A DNA stretch of 18,034 bases. Origin: Ophiosphaerella korrae. Lineage: Eukaryota; Ascomycota; Dothideomycetes; Pleosporales; Phaeosphaeriaceae. The notes under the pieces were generated by a model that did no database searches, was not told the DNA's origin, and worked only from the letters and a program-made list of their open reading frames with translations. Below are positions 8,836-18,034 of this stretch, piece by piece. The DNA lies in assembly GCA_028456385.1 (NCBI GenBank), contig JALNQF010000648.1, positions 1-18,034 on the forward strand, in the 5' to 3' direction. How positions within the stretch are numbered: the first letter of the stretch is position 1; each line of letters opens with the position of its first letter. The translations under genes were made by a program, and so were the position numbers.

Positions 8836-9540
8836 CTATCTCTTCTTTTAGATAGGTCTTTATTTATCTATCTTAAGACTAAGGTTATTAATCTACTTTC
8901 TTTGTTAATTTATAGTTCTTTATTACTCTTTATAGTTATTTTATTTATACGTTATTACTACCTTCTTACTAATTACGTATTACGTAATAGTATTAAGATA
9001 TTTCTTTATTCCTATTATACTTCTTATAAATTAAACCCTAAGTCTCTTTTTTATATAATTTCTACAAACAATAGTAAGGCTTATAAAGCGTATATTTATA
9101 TAAATATACGTAGTTCTTATAATATATCTAGTATCTCTCTTTCTAAGTGTATGTTTATTATACTTATTTTTACGTCTAGGCTTAATAATAATAGGGAGAG
9201 CTATTAACTAGACTTAAGAGAAATTACTATCTTAAATTATAGAGGCTAAAGCTAAGTATAAGTAAATCTAGGAACTTGCGTAGAGTAAGCTAGTAAAGAA
9301 TTAAGCTTATCTCTCTTATCTTTATAAGATAAAGGCGTTAAATAATAAGAAGTTAGCTAAATAGTTAGAAGCTCTAGAAGCTAAGCTAGACTTAGATAAA
9401 GCGTTTAGTGTTGTTGTAGTAGATCTTATATTAGGTAATCCTATTATCTCTCTATCTAGTAGTAGTAATATTAGTTCTCTTAGTTTGCCGCTAGGCGTTC
9501 TAGAGAGTTTTAACTTTAGAAGTCCTCTAGTTTCTTAGAG
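8749..9540 (+). pseudogene. Possible antisense ORF at the 3' end of the chromovirus
   Basis: Between the end of pol and the 3' LTR the better coding signal is on the + strand, opposite to gag-pol. Bases 8749-9207 form 152 codons with no stop in a region otherwise full of TAA/TAG, though the ATG at 8749 lies inside the LTR and the true start may be later. After a frame change near 9205, bases 9206-9450 read as a charged heptad-rich segment (KALNNKKLAKQLEALEAKLD), coiled-coil-like, followed by a Ser-rich stretch to about 9540. It overlaps the last codons of pol tail to tail. No family is recognised. The alternative is a non-coding 3' region that is open by chance; the minus-strand reading is less protein-like. 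Confidence 0.4.
8836..8850 (-). promoter_or_regulatory. Probable polypurine tract of copy 1
   Basis: On the element strand the 15 bases immediately before the 3' LTR read TAAAAGAAGAGATAG, purine-rich with T interruptions that may be mutated. This is where an LTR retrotransposon carries the primer site for plus-strand synthesis. The call rests on position and composition only. Confidence 0.45.
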
Positions 9541-12500
9541 TAATTAAGGTTATCTTCTAGTTCCTATATTTTTTCCTATAGTTGTCCTTTTTTATTTATA
9601 CTTATCTATTCTACTAGGTAATAGTTTCTTCTATTATAGAACTAGTATTATAAGATTTTTTTAACTTCTTATTCTTTTTATTCTTTATATATATCTACTT
9701 TATATACTAGTAGTTCTACGTTTTATAGTACTTTCTTAAGTAACGCTACGTAGAAGGTTAGGTGTATCCTTATTTTACTTAGTAGCTTTAGTTTAAACGT
9801 AACTAGTATAATCTTTTTCTTAATCTTATATAGTCTTATCTTAACGTAGTCTAATTTCAAACTTAGTTATTTACTCTTAATGTTCTTTTGTACTAACTAT
9901 ATTTTTTTTTTTCTCTAAATTAGGGTCTTTCTTTATACTTCTTATTATAGTACTTTGTTATTTAGTTGTATTAGAACTCTACATCCTATCTTAATTAATT
10001 ATATATATTTTTAAGTCTATTAGTAAAGTTTTCTCCTCTTAAGAACTAAGATATCTAGTTTCTTAGTATGTAGTATATATTAGGCTCGAATCTATAGTTT
10101 ATAAAGAAGAGTAATACTTTTATTACTACGTTCTTTACGCTATTATATACTAACTATGCTATAGGTAGTAGTTATACCTAATTATTCTAGTTGTATTTAA
10201 GGTAGTATCTTAGGTACTATTCTACTATCTAATTTATTTGTTCTAACTATCTATCTATTTATAAGTAATATACTGTAGACATTATATACTTTATTCCTAA
10301 TTGCGCTATTATTATTCCTGATGATTTTAATATAAATTGTATATCTCTATCTATAATATTCTTATCTAGTAGTCTATACTAACTAATTATAGTTCCTAGA
10401 ACTTAATATATAGTAACCTCTATCCTACTTTTTTCTTTATATAGTCTAAAGTATAAGTACTTTATAAGTTTATCTACTATTATTAGGATTCTATTGTACT
10501 TAACTCCTAATATTAGGTCTTTTAACTTAAGTAACTTTGTAATAAAGTCTATTATAATAACTTTTTATAGTTATTCTAATACTTTTACTAGTTATAATAT
10601 TCTATATAGTACGTATCTATTATATTTATTCCTATAGTATTCTATATAGTCTTATAGTACTTCTATTACTAGTTATCTTACTTTTAGAATATAGTAATCT
10701 TGTAGTAGTTTATTAAAGGTTTTATTAATCTCTTAGTATCTATATACTAGTAATTTGTAGAATTATCGTATAAATTCTCTCTAGATCCTTCTTAGGATAT
10801 ATGTTCTTCTATAAGCTTATATAAATCCTTCTTTAATTTCTAGTTTTTCTATTTCTTTAGATACTTCTTTTATTACTTTCTAAATCTATTTATCTTGCTT
10901 ACTACTTATTCTTTTAAGGGTTACAGCTATCTTAGGTGTATTTAGGACTAAATATCCTTCTTTGTTCTTAACTAGAACTATACTAGTAGCGCTTACTTCT
11001 TCTTATAAGTCTAGTCTTCTACTAAGGGCATCTATAAATTAATTATCTTTTCCTTTTATATATATAATTTCTATATTAAATATTAATAAAAACTCTTACT
11101 ATCTTATATAGTATTGTAATAGTTCCTTGTTTATTATAAATCCTATAAGATTCTTGTAGTCTATATAGACTTTTATCTTATACTTTACTTTTTATAAGTA
11201 TACTCTTTATTATTTAAATACTTTATAAATCGCTAGTATCTCTTTATTATAAATTAAGTAGTTAGGTTCTACTTTTTTATCTTTTTAGAGAAGTATTTAA
11301 CTAAGTATTCCTTTCTAGTTTCTAGATTTTCTTGTATTAGTACTATTCTATAAACTAAGTTAGATATATCTATTTTTACTATTACTAGTAGGTCTAGGTT
11401 ATATATTCTAATAACTAGGTTTTCTATAAACTTCTTTTTAATCTTATTAAATACTTTATTATATTCTTTTATTTATTTAAATAGTGTATCTTTCTTTATA
11501 AGTTTTATTATTAGTTTTATATCTTTAGAATATCTTATTATTAACTTTCTATAAAAGTTAGCTAGCCTATAAAATTATTATACCTCTTTTAGGATTTTTA
11601 GTATTAGCTATTTGTTAATTAATCTAATCTTTTCTAGGTTAATTTTAATTTTTCCTAGTTTAATAATAAATCCTAGGAAGTCTATTTCCTTTATATAGAA
11701 TTCGCATTTTCTTATTTTAAGAAATAGTTTATTTTCTACTAGTTTCCTTAGTACTTTGTATATATATTATACGTGTTCTTCCTCTATTTCTAAGAATATA
11801 AGGATATTATCTAGGTATATAAATATAAATATATCTAAGTACTCTCTTAGTACTATATTAATTCTTTCTTAGAATACTACTAGTGCGTTTATTAAGCTAA
11901 ATAGTATAACTAAGTATTTATATAGTCTATACTATATTCTAAATACTATTTTCTATTTATTACTTTTTTTAATTCTAATCTATTAGTAAGTATTCTAGAT
12001 ATCTAACTTTATAAAGATTTTTGCTCTTTATAGTCTATCTTATATTTTATCTATTTATAGTAGTAGATACTAGTTCTTGTTTATAATAGCGTTAGTTTTT
12101 CTAAAATCTACGTAAGGTCTCTTATTACTTATTCTCTTTTTATCTACGAATATAAGTCTATATACTACTAAGGATTTAGATTCTCTTATCTATTTCTTTT
12201 TTATTACGTATTAGATAAATATTCTTTTAATTTTAGATTCTTCTTCTATTTTTTAGTAGACTAGGCTCTATCCTACGTTTTTATCTTCTTCTAGTTCTAT
12301 CGCTAAATTCTATAGTTAATATTCTAGAAGGTAATCTTCTAGCTCTATAAGCTATTCTTCCTACTTCTTATATTCTTCTAGGAATTTTCCTTTACAAGTA
12401 CTTATATTAGCTTTTAACGCGTCTGTTCTATAGTAGCTTATTTTTCCTATTCTCTAATTAATATATAGGTTAGTTATCTATAACTATAGTATTCCTAATA

Positions 12501-14254
12501 TTATATCTTATTTGTTATTAATTGTTATTATATCTATAACTATATTCTTAATTGTTATTCCTTCTAGTTCTAATATAGAGGGAATTATCTTAAACCTAAT
12601 AAGTTCTTAGAATAGTTTTCCTTTAATTATACTTAGTTATTAAAAGTATTTCTTTATTATATAATATATCTCTTATATTTCTATAAACTTCTTTAATATA
12701 ACGTTCTTTGTAGCTTTACTATTAATTATTAGTTATACTTTCTTTCTTTAGTGTATACCTATTTTTATAATATATAGGCCTCCTATACCTTCTAGTTTTT
12801 CTTACTTAGGTAGCTTTGTAAATTGTCTATCTTTCTAGAGCTATAGCCTTATTTTAAGTTTATACTCTTTATATTTTAGATATTTATCGTACTTATATTT
12901 GTACTATAGTCCTCTTTAGACGTATTTCTTAGATAGTTTTAGTCTAGGTCTTACTACTAAGTATCTATCTTCTAGGATTATTTCTTATCTTTAGATATCT
13001 TCTACTATAACTACTCTTATATAGTTATAGCTTCTTCTTTATATAGGCTATATATTATTATTTACTTTAGGGTTTCTATATATAATATAATTTTTATCTA
13101 AGTATAATATCTACAATACTTTAAAATATACTAGATGTTTTAGGTTTATTATCTTATTATCTCCTTCTTAATATTTGTCCTTTCTAGGTATATCTATTAT
13201 TAGAATATAGTATACTACTAGTATTCTTAGTATATAGGCTTTATTAATCTATCGCGTTTTTCTTATATAGTACTACTACTATTTTTATATAAGTATTCTT
13301 CTTACTATAACTATATATTATTTTATCTATTCTTAGAATAGTATAAACTTTATTTCTTTAGGATTACGTTCTTTCTAGTCTTTATACGCTTTCTCTATAC
13401 TTATAACTATTAAGTATATCTAAATAAATTTCTATTCTTTATTTCGTTCCTCTATATCTATTATAGTGTAGCTATTGTAGCTATATATATCTAGCTAGGC
13501 GTACTCTATACCTCTTATATTAACTTATTTCTTACTTTCTTATAGTTTTTTAGAGGAAGCTATAGTAGTCTCTTTATCCTATACCTATCTTTTAGCCTAG
13601 ATTAATAGTACTAAGGACTCTTCCCTTTCTAGGTCTTCTACTAGTAGGTCTATTACGTATACTATTTCTTCTAGCTTTGCTTTTATTCTATTTTCTTTTA
13701 TTATAGCTACTTTATATCTTTATTTCTATAAGAACTATACTACTCTCTACTTACTAGAAAGATATATATAGTAGTTGTTATTATAATAAAAGGTCTAATA
13801 GAGTATTATATATTATACTTCTTTACTCCTAGCTACCTTCTTATAAGGTTTAGCCTATACTTATAGTACTTCCTTCTTTTTCTTAGTTATTTTTAACTAA
13901 GTTTCTTTATTTTTCTTAGAGTCTTTACTTCTATAGTCTTTTACAAAGTATCTAGTTTTTTTATATTTATAATATACTATATCCTTCTTCTTTTATAATT
14001 AGTAGTCTTTTACGTAGTAGCTTTTTTTACTATAGTTAAAGTACGTAAAGTCTTTATTCTTCTTTTTCTTTTTCTTTTTATTTATATTAAGGATTATTAG
14101 GTCTCTCTTATTATAGTTCTAGGTGTAACCTCTATATTTATTCTTTTTCTATTCTTAGAGATTATTATTAATTTATATTACTTATTACTTTAGGGCTTCT
14201 AGTATCCTAGGTTTTTCTATATATATTATTTCGTATTAAATTTTAGAGTTTAGT
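9478..14254 (-). pseudogene. gag-pol remnant of chromovirus copy 1
   Basis: Domains in reading order follow. End of gag with two CCHC knuckles (about 14038-13937), all Cys now Tyr. Aspartic protease motif at 12726-12712, reading NSKAT where DSGAT is expected. RT at about 12130-11600 with the catalytic block YLDN (11820-11803). RNase H with its first Asp near 11368, DYKNL near 11155 and the C-terminal DNQFIDALSR (about 11050-11018). Integrase zinc region (about 10760-10600, His and Cys replaced by Tyr), then the core Asp at 10549-10547, Asp at 10351-10349 and Glu at 10243-10241. The last two are exactly 35 residues apart (D,D35E). A chromodomain-like end lies at about 9665-9520 (YYLVEQ..., where YLVEW is typical). 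One likely one-base frameshift lies in the run at about 11273-11278. The polyprotein is inactive. Confidence 0.9.
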
Positions 14255-14683
14255 TGTTACAGGTGTAACAGAAGGAATCGAGATAGAACTAATTAGTCCT
14301 AACTCGGGTGCTGACAAAGCATAGGAAGAGCGGGGTAATAATCTCGATTAGGAAACAATATACAACTAGGACACCTAGACTAATCTATAATCTATAGACT
14401 CTTAGCAGCTATAGATTATAGATTAGGACGATCTATAATCTGTTTATCTTAGTAGCTATAGATTACAGATTACAACGAGTATATAGTTAGTAGGATGCGC
14501 ATTATTAGGATAGTATTAGCAATTTAATCCTTTAACTACGGAACGCTAATACAAGATAGTTGCGAAACATCTTCTATTATTTATAAGTTATTATAGATTA
14601 TAACCTAAGCTTTTACTATTAACTCTTAATCTACTAATACCTACGGGCACTAGGAAGTCGACCCTAGTAATAGCCTAGTAACA
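14255..14683 (+). repeat. 5' LTR of copy 2 (429 bp)
   Basis: The LTR begins TGTTAC and ends GTAACA, the TG...CA rule with 6-base inverted ends. The first 16 bases are themselves a hairpin (TGTTACAGGTGTAACA). A 9-bp inverted pair AATCGAGAT/ATCTCGATT spans 14276-14284 and 14341-14349. The boundary on the left is sharp because the adjoining sequence is gag of copy 1. It matches the inverted LTR at 8407-8835. LTRs carry the element's promoter and polyadenylation signals, but I could not single these out reliably. Confidence 0.93.
14380..14470. repeat. Alternating inverted motifs inside the LTR
   Basis: Two adjacent stem-loops are built from one motif. The first has perfect 18-bp arms (14380-14397 and 14409-14426, core CTAATCTATAATCTATAG) and an 11-base loop. 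The second has 11-bp arms with one mismatch (14431-14441 and 14460-14470). The counterpart near 8620-8705 in copy 1 keeps the pattern in part. It may be a structured RNA element or a repeated protein-binding site; the sequence does not decide. Confidence 0.8.
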
Positions 14684-14744
14684 CCTTACTAATTTAGTTA
14701 TTGCGAGAAGCAAAGCGTAAGTAGCGTATAGTCTAGCTAACACG
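14684..14744 (+). promoter_or_regulatory. Leader and presumed primer-binding region of copy 2
   Basis: These 61 bases separate the LTR end from the likely gag start. A primer-binding site should lie at its left end (CCTTACTAATTTAGTTATTG), but I cannot match it to a tRNA 3' end by eye and it may be mutated. Downstream it contains GCGAGAAGCAAAGCG, among the least AT-rich patches nearby. Confidence 0.4.
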
Positions 14745-17700
14745 ATAGTAGAGAGCTTAACTAAAATAAGTAAAGCCCCTAAGAGTAGTTATAAGTCTAA
14801 CAGCACTGTATAGGAAACAATTAAAGACTAAATTAATAACTTGATCTTAGATAAGGAAGACATAAAAATAGTAATCGATGCTTTAGAAACATGGAACAAG
14901 GAACTGCAAGATTACGCAAAATAGAATAAAGTATAGATTAAAGCTATTATTAAAGGTTAGAATTAGATAGAACTAATTACACAACGTCTAGCAATAAGTG
15001 CGACAAAGAAACTACCTAAGATACCTGTCCTTAAGAAATTTAATAGAACAAGGGAGAAACTAAGACCTTTTATTGCCTTAGCACAACTCTAGATAGATAT
15101 ACAAGCACTACACTTTAATATAGAAGAGAAAAAGGTAATATATATTGGGTTGCACCTTAAGGAAGACGCGATAAGATAGTATAAACCTTACTAGATAGAC
15201 TATACGACACACTCTCTAATAACCTAGAAGGACGAAACTAGAGCTATTTTTAGAAGTTACGAATACTTTACTAAACAAATAAGAGTAGTATTTAGAGATA
15301 TAGACGTTACCTAATAAGCTAAAGAATAGCTAGAAAAGCTTACACAAAGTTAAAGTGTTCTAAAGTACGTATTATAGTTTAAATAACTATCCTAGAATAT
15401 AGAGTAGAATAAGTTAGCTTTAATATTACGATTTAAGCAAGGACTAAACTCTAAGATTTAATACGAGATAATATACATAGAGAAACTAAGGACACTAGAA
15501 GCTTTAAAGTAATAGGTAATACAAATTAATAACGATCTTTAAGAATAGAAGAAGAATAAATATAGAGGTTATACTTAGAACTACAATAAGAGAGACCCTA
15601 TAATCCTTAACACTAACAAGGATAGAAAGAAAAAGAAGAGTAAAGACTTTACGAGCTTTAACTATAGTAAACTAGGCTACTACGCAAAGAACTATAGATC
15701 TAAGTTAAAGAAGGACATAGTATACTATAAGTATAGGAAACTAGGACACTTTGTAAAGGATTATAAAAGTAAAAACCTAAAGAAAGAAACTTAGTTAAAG
15801 ATAACTAAAAAGAAGAAAGAAGCACTATAAGCATAGGCTAAACCTTAGGAGAAGGTAGCTAGGAGTAAAGAAATACAACACGCAATACTCTATTAGACTT
15901 TTTATTATAAAGACAACTAATATATACATCTTTCTAGTAAATAGAGAGTAAGATACTTCTTATAATAGAGATAGAGAGTAGCTGCAACAAAAGAAAGAAC
16001 AAAAGCTTAGCTAGAAGAAACAGCCTAAGTAATAGACCTACTAGTAGAAGATCTAGAAGGGGAAGAGCCCCTAGTACTATTAATCTAGGCTAAAGGACTA
16101 GCACTAGATAAAGAGACTACTATAACTACCTCTAAAGGACTATAAAGAAGTAAGAGACAAGTTATTATAAGAGATATAGAGTATACCTAGCTAACAATAC
16201 ATAGTTATAATAGCTGTATAACAAGTAATATAGAGGAATAAAATAAAGAATAGAAGTTTGTTTAGAAATACTTACTAGTTATAAATATAGAGGAAGCGTA
16301 CAAAGACTAGAAAGAACGCAATCTTAAAGAAATAAAGTTTATGCTATTTTAAGAATAAATAAAGCAATATATAGTTATAGTAAGAAGAATACCTATATAA
16401 AAAGAGTAGTAATACCTTGTAAGAAGAACGCAATAGATTAATAAAGCCTATACACTAAGAGTACTAGTAGTGTACTATATCCTAATAATAGATACACCTA
16501 GCAAAAGCAAATACTAGGAAGGGGATAACAAAATAATAGATCTAAGATATCTAGTATACTTTAAAGTATTATAGATATTATATCTAGATAAGAATTATAT
16601 TATATATAGAAACCCTAAAGCAAATAATAACGTATAGCCTACAAGGAGAAGAGGCTATAACTACACGAGAGTAATTATAGTAGAAGCTATCTAAGGATAG
16701 AAAATAACCCTAGAAGATAGATATGTAGTAGTAAGACCTAGCCTAAAATTATCTAAGAAATGCGTCTAAGGAGGACTATAGTATAAATGTATATACAATA
16801 AGTATCTAAAACACAAAGAATATAAACTTAAAGTAGGCCTATAGCCCTAGAAAGACAGACAATTTATAAAGTTACCTAAGCAAGAAAAACTAGAAGGTAT
16901 AAGAGGCCTACACATTACAAAAACAAGTATATACTAAGGAAAGAAAGTATAATTAATAATTAATAGTAGAGCTACAAGGAACTTTATATTAAAGAAGTTT
17001 GTAGAAATATAAGGAATAAAGTATACAATAAAGAAATACCCTCGACAACTAAGCACGATCGAAGAAAAACTATTCTAGGAACCTATTAGGTTCGAGACAG
17101 TTCCCTCTACGCTTAAATTAGAAGGGATAATAATTAAAAACATAGTTATAGACATAACGACAATTGATAACAAACAAGATATAATATTAGGTATACTATA
17201 GTTATAGATAACTAACCTACACATTAATTAGAGAACTAGAGAAATTAGTTACAACAAAATAGATATATTAAAAGCTAATATAGGCACTAGCAAAGGAGAA
17301 TTCCCTAAAGAATACAAAAAATAGGAAAAACAGCTTATAGAGCTAGAAGATTACCTTCTAGAATATTAACTATAGGACTTAGCGATAGAAATAGAAGAAG
17401 GAAAAGATATAGGATAGAGCCTAGTCTACTAGAAAACAGAAGAAGAATTAAAGATTAAATAAGCATTTATTTAAAACGCAATAAAAAAGGGATAGATAAG
17501 AGAATCTAAATCCTTAGTAGCTTACAGACTTATCTTTGTAGACAAGAAAAGAATAAGTAAAAAAAGACTTTATATAGACTTTAGAAAAACCAACGTAGTT
17601 ACAAACAAGAACTAATACCCTTTACTAAAGATAGACGCAATGCAAGATAAACTATAGAAAGTAACGATCTTTACGAAGTTAGACATCTAGAACGCCTACT

Positions 17701-18034
17701 ACTAAATTAGAATTAAAGAAGGTGACAAATAGAAAATAGTATTTAGAACACAATAAGGATTATACAAATATTTAGTTATGCTGTTTAGCTTAATAAATGT
17801 ACTAGCAGCATTCTAGGAAAGGATTAATATAGTACTAAGAGAGTACTTAGACATATTTATATTCGCATACCTAGACAACATCCTTATATTCTTAGAAATA
17901 GAGGAAGAACACGTACAATATATACACAAAGTACTAGAAAAACTAGTAGAAGCTAAAATATTTCTTAAGATAAGAAAATGCGAGTTCTATACAAAGGAAA
18001 TAGATTTCCTAGGGTTTATTATAGAACTAGGAAA
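14745..18034 (+). pseudogene. gag-pol remnant of chromovirus copy 2, 3' end outside window
   Basis: One frame (positions divisible by 3) runs without a frameshift from ATA at 14745, probably a former ATG, to the window edge: about 1,096 codons broken only by TAA/TAG. Gag includes IPVLKKFN near 15030 and two CCHC knuckles (about 15659-15697 and 15719-15770) in which Cys codons are now Tyr codons, while the His of the second (GHFVKDY) survives. The protease motif at 16962-16976 is NSRAT instead of DSGAT. RT starts near 17440 with LYIDFRKTN, then FTKLDIQNAYYQI and the catalytic block YLDN at 17868-17879. Gag and pol share a frame, so the element probably made a single polyprotein. RNase H, integrase and chromodomain should follow beyond the window. 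Confidence 0.92.

Larger units (their letters stand above)
8407..14254 (-). mobile_element. Ty3/gypsy chromovirus copy 1, 5'-truncated
   Basis: This is a minus-strand LTR retrotransposon. It has a 3' LTR at the left end, then (toward higher coordinates) the chromodomain, integrase, RNase H, RT, protease and the end of gag. It matches copy 2 at 15443-18034 over 11651-14254 with only about 12 bases net length difference, most mismatches being transitions. The 5' LTR and roughly the first 230 gag codons are absent: the sequence switches to copy 2's LTR at 14255. Adding copy 2's missing-end length gives a full element of about 7.0 kb. Its mutation load is higher than that of copy 2. Confidence 0.9.
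14255..18034 (+). mobile_element. Ty3/gypsy chromovirus copy 2, cut by the window edge
   Basis: This is a + strand element of the same family as copy 1, in head-to-head orientation to it. It starts with a clear LTR (TGTTAC...GTAACA), a 61-bp leader and gag-pol. It is visibly less RIP-mutated than copy 1: many CpA dinucleotides survive, and at differing sites copy 2 generally holds the C or G where copy 1 has T or A. By comparison with copy 1 it should continue about 3.2 kb beyond the window. Confidence 0.92.

Noticed and set aside
8407..14683. LTRs at 8407-8835 and 14255-14683 as the two ends of one element
   Set aside because: They are in opposite orientation. Copy 1's coding domains run toward the left LTR, and copy 2's run right from the right LTR, so they belong to different copies.
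1..18034. Stop-codon reassignment (TAA/TAG as Gln, ciliate-like code)
   Set aside because: Former Trp positions are also TAG or TAA, Cys is replaced by Tyr, and catalytic Asp, Glu and Gly are lost at TpG sites. This is mutation, not a code change. Surviving CAA and TGG codons (for example TGG at 14892) also argue against it.

Overview
The window looks like an AT-rich, gene-poor repeat compartment of a filamentous ascomycete (Pezizomycotina) genome that has been heavily hit by repeat-induced point mutation (RIP). CpA and TpG are scarce and TpA is in excess on both strands. Every recognisable coding frame is broken almost only by TAA and TAG, where Gln or Trp is expected. Cys, His, Asp, Gly and Glu residues of conserved motifs are replaced in the way C-to-T or G-to-A changes would produce. 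I see no intact host gene and no rRNA or tRNA gene. All assignments come from reading the sequence by eye; no database search was possible.

Layout, left to right. (1) 1-3776: degraded, coding-like DNA on the + strand that I cannot assign to a family, including a 15-bp minisatellite (about 1326-1462). It is most convincing at 2220-3776 and is followed by an inverted repeat at 3792-3840. (2) 4081-4773: a tandem array of three 217-bp units plus one 42-bp unit. (3) 4775-6151: the C-terminal half of a Ty1/copia polyprotein (part of the reverse transcriptase plus RNase H), joined abruptly to the array. (4) 6152-7740: a low-complexity flank, then an unassigned + strand coding remnant with a long AGT (Ser or ex-CAG) tract, an Asn/Gln-rich part and a basic end. 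(5) 7749-8406: very AT-rich sequence with little to call.

(6) 8407-14254: copy 1 of a Ty3/gypsy chromovirus on the minus strand. It has a 3' LTR (8407-8835), an unusual + strand coding-like stretch next to that LTR (about 8749-9540), then chromodomain, integrase, RNase H, RT, protease and the end of gag, read toward lower coordinates. Its 5' end is missing. (7) 14255-18034: copy 2 of the same family on the + strand, with a 429-bp 5' LTR, a short leader and one continuous gag-pol frame that runs off the window inside RT.

Copy 2's LTR begins exactly where copy 1's gag stops. This fits a nested insertion of copy 2 into copy 1, and copy 2 is visibly less mutated. Together the copies give a near-complete picture of one element of about 7 kb: LTR, gag with two zinc knuckles, protease, RT, RNase H, D,D35E integrase, chromodomain, possible antisense ORF, LTR. 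Neither copy can encode active protein as it stands.
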